From the NCBI GenBank assembly GCA_013396915.1, contig VWZL01004604.1, positions 124,001-188,000 of the forward strand: 64,000 nt of DNA, in the 5' to 3' direction. Positions 59,442 to 64,000 of the stretch are shown here, one piece after another. This DNA comes from Stercorarius parasiticus (taxonomy: Eukaryota; Chordata; Aves; Charadriiformes; Stercorariidae). The position numbers and the translations under genes were made by a program. Numbering within the stretch: position 1 is the stretch's first letter; each line of letters opens with the position of its first letter. The notes below the pieces were generated by a model, which worked only from the letters and a program-made list of their open reading frames with translations, was not told the DNA's origin and ran no database searches.

Positions 59442-62400
59442 TATTTTACATAATTTCTAATGACAATGAATGGAATTAATCATTTTACAGGTATAGTATT
59501 ACAACTCATGTTTACTTTTTAATTGATTTAGACATTTTCAGATTTTATTTCATGCCAATTAAATATCATATACTTGGAAAAATGAGCATTTTTCTTAATT
59601 TCATACCAGACTTTGATGCCAGTGTCATTTTTCAAAGCACATTTTGAGCCTTGTGTTCCCAAACCATTAAGAAAGTAGGAGAAGGCTATGTTGGAACTTT
59701 TCTCTACGTGGGCTATGTACCTAGAGCAACTCTCTTCATTCAGCACATAAATATTTTTCTGTATCCAGAAGTATGGACTGGATGTTGCATTTTTGTATAA
59801 ATACTAGAATAGCTACAAGTCACGGGAGAACCATAACATAGCATGCCAAATCTCATCTTCAATAACAAAATTGCCTCATTTTTGGTAATATTCACATGTA
59901 CTATACAGCATTTTGGGGTAGGGTTGGCATTAACGATTTCAGGAAAATATGCTTAACCCTGTTGTTATCTTTGTATAGTGATTCTTTTATTATCCTTTCC
60001 TCTTACTGTTTGCAACGGAGGCATTTTGAATGAAACCCGGCACTATGTGATTTGGCACTATGGAAAACAGGTCTGGTTTGTCTCCTATTTGTATGCGTTT
60101 GCTAATGATACCTAAATAACAACGGTTTTTTTGTTTGTTTCTAACTGCACCAACTCTAAAGGCACTTTATGTAACACATGGAAGTCATATCTGTTTTTTA
60201 TCATAAACATTAATGTGATTATATTCCTTCTCACTGCACATGTCTTTCTGGTGCAATATCTATCAATTGTGAATTTGGCTGCTGCTGATGTATAAAAGAA
60301 GAAACACAAACAGATGTAGAGCTGAGCCTGCAGACATGTTCCTCAGCAATTGGTTTTGTGATTTATTTTTTACTTAATCACAAAGATTTATTTAATATAC
60401 ACTGCTATCTAATCAATTTTGTTACCTATGACATGTTGCATGCTTAAACTATAATGTCTGAGTTGCATCTCTTTTGTGACGGATTAAAAGTGAAAGATTT
60501 GCATTTGATCCACTTAAGTGAAACGGTTCCAACACTACCGGAGAGGTCTGAGGGGGTGGCTGAGCAACGTAACCTTCGGCTTGGGAAGTTTTGCCCACAG
60601 ACTTACCTAGAGAGAGGCTTTTCCCCCAAGAAGCCGCCCAATGCTTATGACGCAGGATGACAGCGCATGCCAGAACACGTCACCTCATTGCCAACAGCTT
60701 CCTCGGCCCTGCCCTTGCCCCCTCCCCGGCCCCCCCAGCAAGTGCCAGCTGTGCCCGAGAAGGAACAGCCACACTGCAGAGACTTGGAGCAGTAATACTG
60801 CAGCTGGAAAGGCTGCTGGAGAGAAGCCTCCAGCAAGTGGTGTGTGCTAACAAAGTCTGAAGCCCTAAGAGAGGCGTGAGGAAGGTTATTCCATTACTTG
60901 AACACGGGTCAAGATCCCATTTTCTATCGAGTAAGTTTCCTGACATTCCTTCCTGACCTTTTACATTGGATGAGTGAGCTGGGACAGGCGAGAGTAGACT
61001 GTACCTGAGCAGAGACACACTGGGGAAAGCGGGAATGAGGTAAATCCAGGTATTTCCACTGACCTGCAGCACGTTGAGCACAGCTGGTTGTGACATGGGC
61101 TCCTTTGAGGGAACTCTCATACTCCAAAATTTGCTTCCTTTCTGTCTTCAGCTGGGGGATTTTGGTGTGGTTGGACGCTCTGTTCGTGCCAGTACTGAAG
61201 AGTCCTGAGGCTGCTTTGGTTGTGGAGCGTCACCGTGACCTCGTGTACAGATGAGGGCTGTGACCTAGGGGTAGTGCAGCAGAGGTAGAGCCAGAGGTCA
61301 GGTCAAGTTTAAGAATCTGCCATTTCTCTTGTGATCTTGCTTTGGTCCCTTCCCTCCCCTCACCCTTGGCTTCTGAAACAGGTTTACTAATACTTCCCAA
61401 CATCAAAGCCCTTTCAGCTATCTAGAATTACACAGTAACATCTAACTAGGAGGGACATTTTTGTTGTTTGGATTCTTTTTCTTTAAAGAAAATTTGGAAT
61501 GACTTAGCCTAACATGGTCTCAGAGCCACTCCTACTCAGATCCCCTTACCTCACAAACTGACAGACGTGCCAAAAGCATTCACTAGGTAGTAAAACTGAG
61601 GTGAATTCCACTGTATGAATTGTAATTAACACGCACTTGGACCGTTGTGGTTTACTTTAGAGAAGGGTTTTTGTTTTTAGGCAACAGTTTAACATCACGA
61701 GGAAGCCCTTGTCTCCTCCAGGGGACGCCATCAGGGTGGCAGCTTGGAGTGCAGCACAGGAAGAGTCAGGACTGAGCTTGGGCAGCACTGACTGCGAGCC
61801 CCAACGCGCAGTGCCCTGTCAGACTTGTACAGCTCAGGTTGAAATTAGTGCTATTTTGGCTGTCTTGCAAATAACTAAATAAATGCTATCTGTGCTTCTT
61901 GCACCCTAGACTCTGCAGCCACGGCTCTGGCCTGCATTGCAAAGCTGCCATCGCTGCAGCCCCACGCACAGCCATCCCCGTTGTTGCTCAGCCCTCAGTG
62001 AAGGTACCGTTCCTGACAGCCCAGGAAACACACCAGTTAAGCCAGCTCATTATTTTTGTTAAGATCTTCTATGCTATGACGAAACCCAGGCCATTACCTT
62101 CAGTTTTGCAATAAACTGCAAGGCTAAGTAAGTGGCACTAGCCGTGCAAAGTAGCAGCTGCAGAGGAAATGGCTTCTCTTTTGCAGGGCTCTTTAAACAC
62201 AAAGCCGCAGTGCTGTTACGGACAGCCTAAGCTGGATCCAGCCTTGCCATCTAGGGGTCCCTCTGGAGCTCCTGAAGCTACATTTCAAGGAGTCTTTCTA
62301 GGAGAAGTAGCAGCTAGATGTCATTTACCCAAAAACATCTAAAACACAAAGCAACTAACAGTCCAGTGGGACTCTCATACCATAGCGTTGTGCCTTTCTC

Positions 62401-63173
62401 AACGCAGTACGTACACTGGTATAACAACAGTTCAGCCTGTTCCCCGCAAAGTTGCCCAACAGTATTTTAAAAGGTTCTATTCAGCTACTTTTTTTGGTTA
62501 ATAAATGGCAATCATAAGGGCGGTACCTAAACCATTATTTGTTTGCTCTCAAGAAGCCTTAACGCAAAACTCGAATAAAAATTCTAGTCAGAACGCCGGG
62601 TCTGCAGCTGTCACCTCCTGGTCACATTGACTTACAGATCTGTGCCCCGTATGGGTGTGGTGCACACCATACCCGTCCCATGAACTCCCGTTGGCCAGCC
62701 CAGCTGCTGGAAACCGCTGCCTTTTATTCGTCCGTCCAAAAGTAACAACAAACCCACAACCCTCTGTTACCGCAAGCTTTACCTTATTTCTGTCTCTCAT
62801 GCTGCACTCTCCCTACCCGAGTTCCCTGCTGGCGTGAGGGGTGTGCTGCCAAGCGGGCAGAGGAGGCTGCAGCAGCTGCCCAGGCAGCCGGCGCCTGTCC
62901 CACACCCGAGGGACACGGTGACGGTGCCACCCGCTCAGCCCTGTCCAGACGGGAATCCCGACTGCAGCAGCCCCCGTGGTTTGGGGGAGTACATACATCA
63001 CAGTAAGGGGCCAGCAAGTGTGAGCACTGGGGAGCCGGAGCCTTAGACTGCACATTTAAGAGTTAAAAATAAGCGATCATACCCATGTTGTTGCAAGGGC
63101 TAATTATCAGTATGTATAAAAAACATCAATTACCAGATTGGACATCTTAATGCATAGATTTTCTTATCTTTTT

Positions 63174-63183
63174 AATAAATAAA
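63174..63183 (+). promoter_or_regulatory. Distal overlapping poly(A) signals
   Basis: AATAAATAAA contains two overlapping AATAAA hexamers, followed by a T-rich stretch (acttttacttttgtag). This is the best candidate for the distal end of the transcript within the window. Confidence 0.45.
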
Positions 63184-63190
63184 AACTTTT

Positions 63191-64000
63191 ACTTTTGTAG
63201 GTAAAATTACAACAACAAAGAAAAAGCCCTACAGTCTTCACCCATCTGTTAGGATGTTGCGCTAAGAAGCGCCGCACATTTGCAATGCATGGGAAACCCA
63301 TGAAACTGGAGTCTAACCCTATTAACGTCCCATACCCAGCGCGTCTGTCACGGTGCACCTAGAGCCCTGTGAGACACCCCCAGCACAAACCACGCCACGT
63401 CATGTGTCTGTCGATGCGCGCTTCCAACCATCTGTTGCTCCACACTTCTCCTCTACTTACAAGCTGGGGGGTTTCCCCTTTCTATATTATTTTCGCATAA
63501 ACCTTTGGGGTTTTTTTCCCCTCTTAATTTTTTAATACATAGCTGTAATAATATACACAGTATGCATTCACATTTTTATACTTAAATCGCATTGCATTTT
63601 TATACTTTAATCCATTCTATTGGCTTTGAAGAGGCTGGTGGGCTGTCTGTCTCCACCACGCCAGAGGGAATAGGTTATGATTCTCAAAACCCAAATGGAA
63701 ACCACCAGAATACAATGTTGCTGTGTCTATGTTTGTAAACATACATTTTAAATCAAATTTAAGAGTGAGATTATTAGTATTTCCAAACACGCAAAAGCAT
63801 CAAACATTCCAGCTTAAATTCACACTGTTTAATAACTACTTTTTTTAAAAATCACCTCATACTAGAAGTCTATTGAAAATTATGCTAAACTACCTTAAGC
63901 TTTATTTTAAAAGTACTACTTACAAGTAATGCTCATTTTCACAATTAATACAGCTTTAAACCGTGGTTGGATTTGATACGCTGTGGGGAAAGGATTTGTT
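63191..64000. other. AT-rich flank, nothing recognised
   Basis: There is no coding segment, RNA gene or repeat family that I recognise. It could still be 3' UTR if the transcript continues past the signals near 63.18 kb. Confidence 0.5.

Larger units (their letters stand above)
59166..63190 (+). other. NEDD4L: Probable NEDD4L 3' UTR, end uncertain
   Basis: No coding exon or start of another gene is seen here. The stretch begins right after the stop codon and is mostly AT-rich, with a CpG-dense patch at 59230-59380. Canonical AATAAA hexamers lie at 59436, 61878, 62110, 62500, 62574, 63174 and 63178. Mammalian NEDD4L has a multi-kilobase 3' UTR, so the most distal pair near 63.18 kb is a reasonable end. 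The choice is inference. Confidence 0.6.

Noticed and set aside
59166..64000. Possible miR-122 hairpin, since miR-122 lies downstream of NEDD4L in mammals
   Set aside because: The mature sequence was not seen. The microRNA is expected tens of kilobases further downstream.

Overview
This is a vertebrate nuclear window, most probably avian. It shows long AT-rich introns, GT-AG splicing and CR1-type LINE fragments, which are the dominant repeat of birds and other sauropsids. It holds one recognisable gene, NEDD4L (NEDD4-2, a HECT-type E3 ubiquitin ligase), on the + strand. I joined 26 coding exons from 12858 to 59165. They give 2,631 nt, i.e. 876 residues plus a stop, with every junction in frame and every intron GT-AG. 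The first joined residues are the end of the C2 domain. About 99 N-terminal residues, compared with the 975-residue human isoform, lie upstream of the window. Residue numbers marked p count from the first residue in this window; p + 99 gives the human numbering as I remember it.

Layout: 1-12857 is the upstream intron, with a 66-bp minisatellite at the very edge, one CR1 fragment and a 51-base assembly gap. 12858-17074 encodes the end of C2, the linker and WW1. 19322-26499 encodes the regulatory linker, including two SGK/Akt-type phosphosite motifs on separate small exons. 31257-40392 encodes WW2, a third phosphosite motif, WW3 and WW4. 43523-59165 encodes the HECT domain. The region after the stop, to about 63.2 kb, is probably a long 3' UTR with several poly(A) signals. 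No second protein-coding gene, tRNA, rRNA or CRISPR was found.

The three phosphosite motifs, the catalytic Cys and the total length fall exactly at human S342, T367, S448, C942 and 975, so the gene appears intact and functional. The product is expected to bind PY-motif membrane proteins such as ENaC through its WW domains and ubiquitinate them. SGK1/Akt phosphorylation and 14-3-3 binding restrain it.

The least ordinary content is non-coding. A 2.3-kb GC-rich minisatellite (51359-53637) inside a HECT-domain intron carries dozens of sense-strand GTGAGT splice-donor-like hexamers and three internal segmental duplications. A 15-bp inverted repeat (16483-16517) lies within a cluster of TAATTA-type sites. 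A CAGCAG tandem acceptor precedes the T367-motif exon. The catalytic cysteine codon is split by the last intron. I found no wholly new system. All coordinates were counted by hand from the sequence.
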